From positions 1 to 5,564 of the forward strand of contig CAJUOR010000081.1 of NCBI GenBank assembly GCA_910588165.1: 5,564 bases of DNA, read 5' to 3'. This document shows positions 5,549-5,564 of the stretch, in pieces. Position numbers and translations under genes: made by a program. Positions within the stretch are counted from its first letter, which is position 1; the number at the start of each line of letters is the position of its first letter. The notes under the pieces were generated by a model. That model was not told where the DNA came from and did no database searches. It worked only from the letters and a program-made list of their open reading frames with translations. The stretch comes from an uncultured Thomasclavelia sp. (GTDB lineage: Bacteria; Bacillota_I; Bacilli_A; Erysipelotrichales; Coprobacillaceae).

Positions 5549-5564
5549 GTCTATATACCTCTAC

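Noticed and set aside
1..5564. Mobile element, CRISPR, toxin-antitoxin or defence system
   Set aside because: No transposase, integrase, direct-repeat array, terminal repeats or defence domains were found on either strand.

Overview
The window is low-GC, AT-rich chromosomal DNA of a Bacillota (Firmicutes) type. It has strong GGAGG-type ribosome binding sites, two likely TTG starts, TTGACA/TATAAT-like promoters and a lipobox lipoprotein. Gene content and style would fit a gut or oral member of Erysipelotrichia or a related lineage, but no rRNA or marker gene is present and that placement is an inference.

Layout: (1) 1-1076, minus strand: a Cof-type HAD phosphatase (255-1076) followed downstream by the first 64 codons of an APH-family small-molecule kinase that runs off the left edge (192-1). 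(2) About 1077-1192: a compact divergent promoter region serving the HAD gene leftward and a MATE efflux gene rightward. (3) 1193-2533, plus strand: a 446-residue MATE transporter with a TTG start. (4) 2534-2755: an AT-rich intergenic region with a palindrome, a long inverted repeat and a good promoter. (5) 2756-3181, plus strand: a small, apparently highly expressed lipoprotein resembling FMN-binding-domain proteins. (6) 3189-3225: a bidirectional terminator shared by convergent genes. (7) 3228-5548, minus strand: a tight three-gene unit transcribed leftward, in the order PHP-family phosphoesterase (HisK/HisJ-like), a 110-residue protein of unknown function, and a CDF metal exporter.

Most of this is ordinary housekeeping and transport content: two phosphatases, a kinase, a drug or metabolite exporter and a metal exporter. 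I see no mobile element, CRISPR array, tRNA or rRNA, toxin-antitoxin pair or defence system. The points worth a second look are the CDF transporter, which has an N/D/D/D transmembrane metal site and a duplicated cytosolic domain; the lipoprotein, which has a non-canonical version of the flavinylation motif; the dyads around the MATE and lipoprotein promoters; and the unknown small protein lodged between the PHP and CDF genes.
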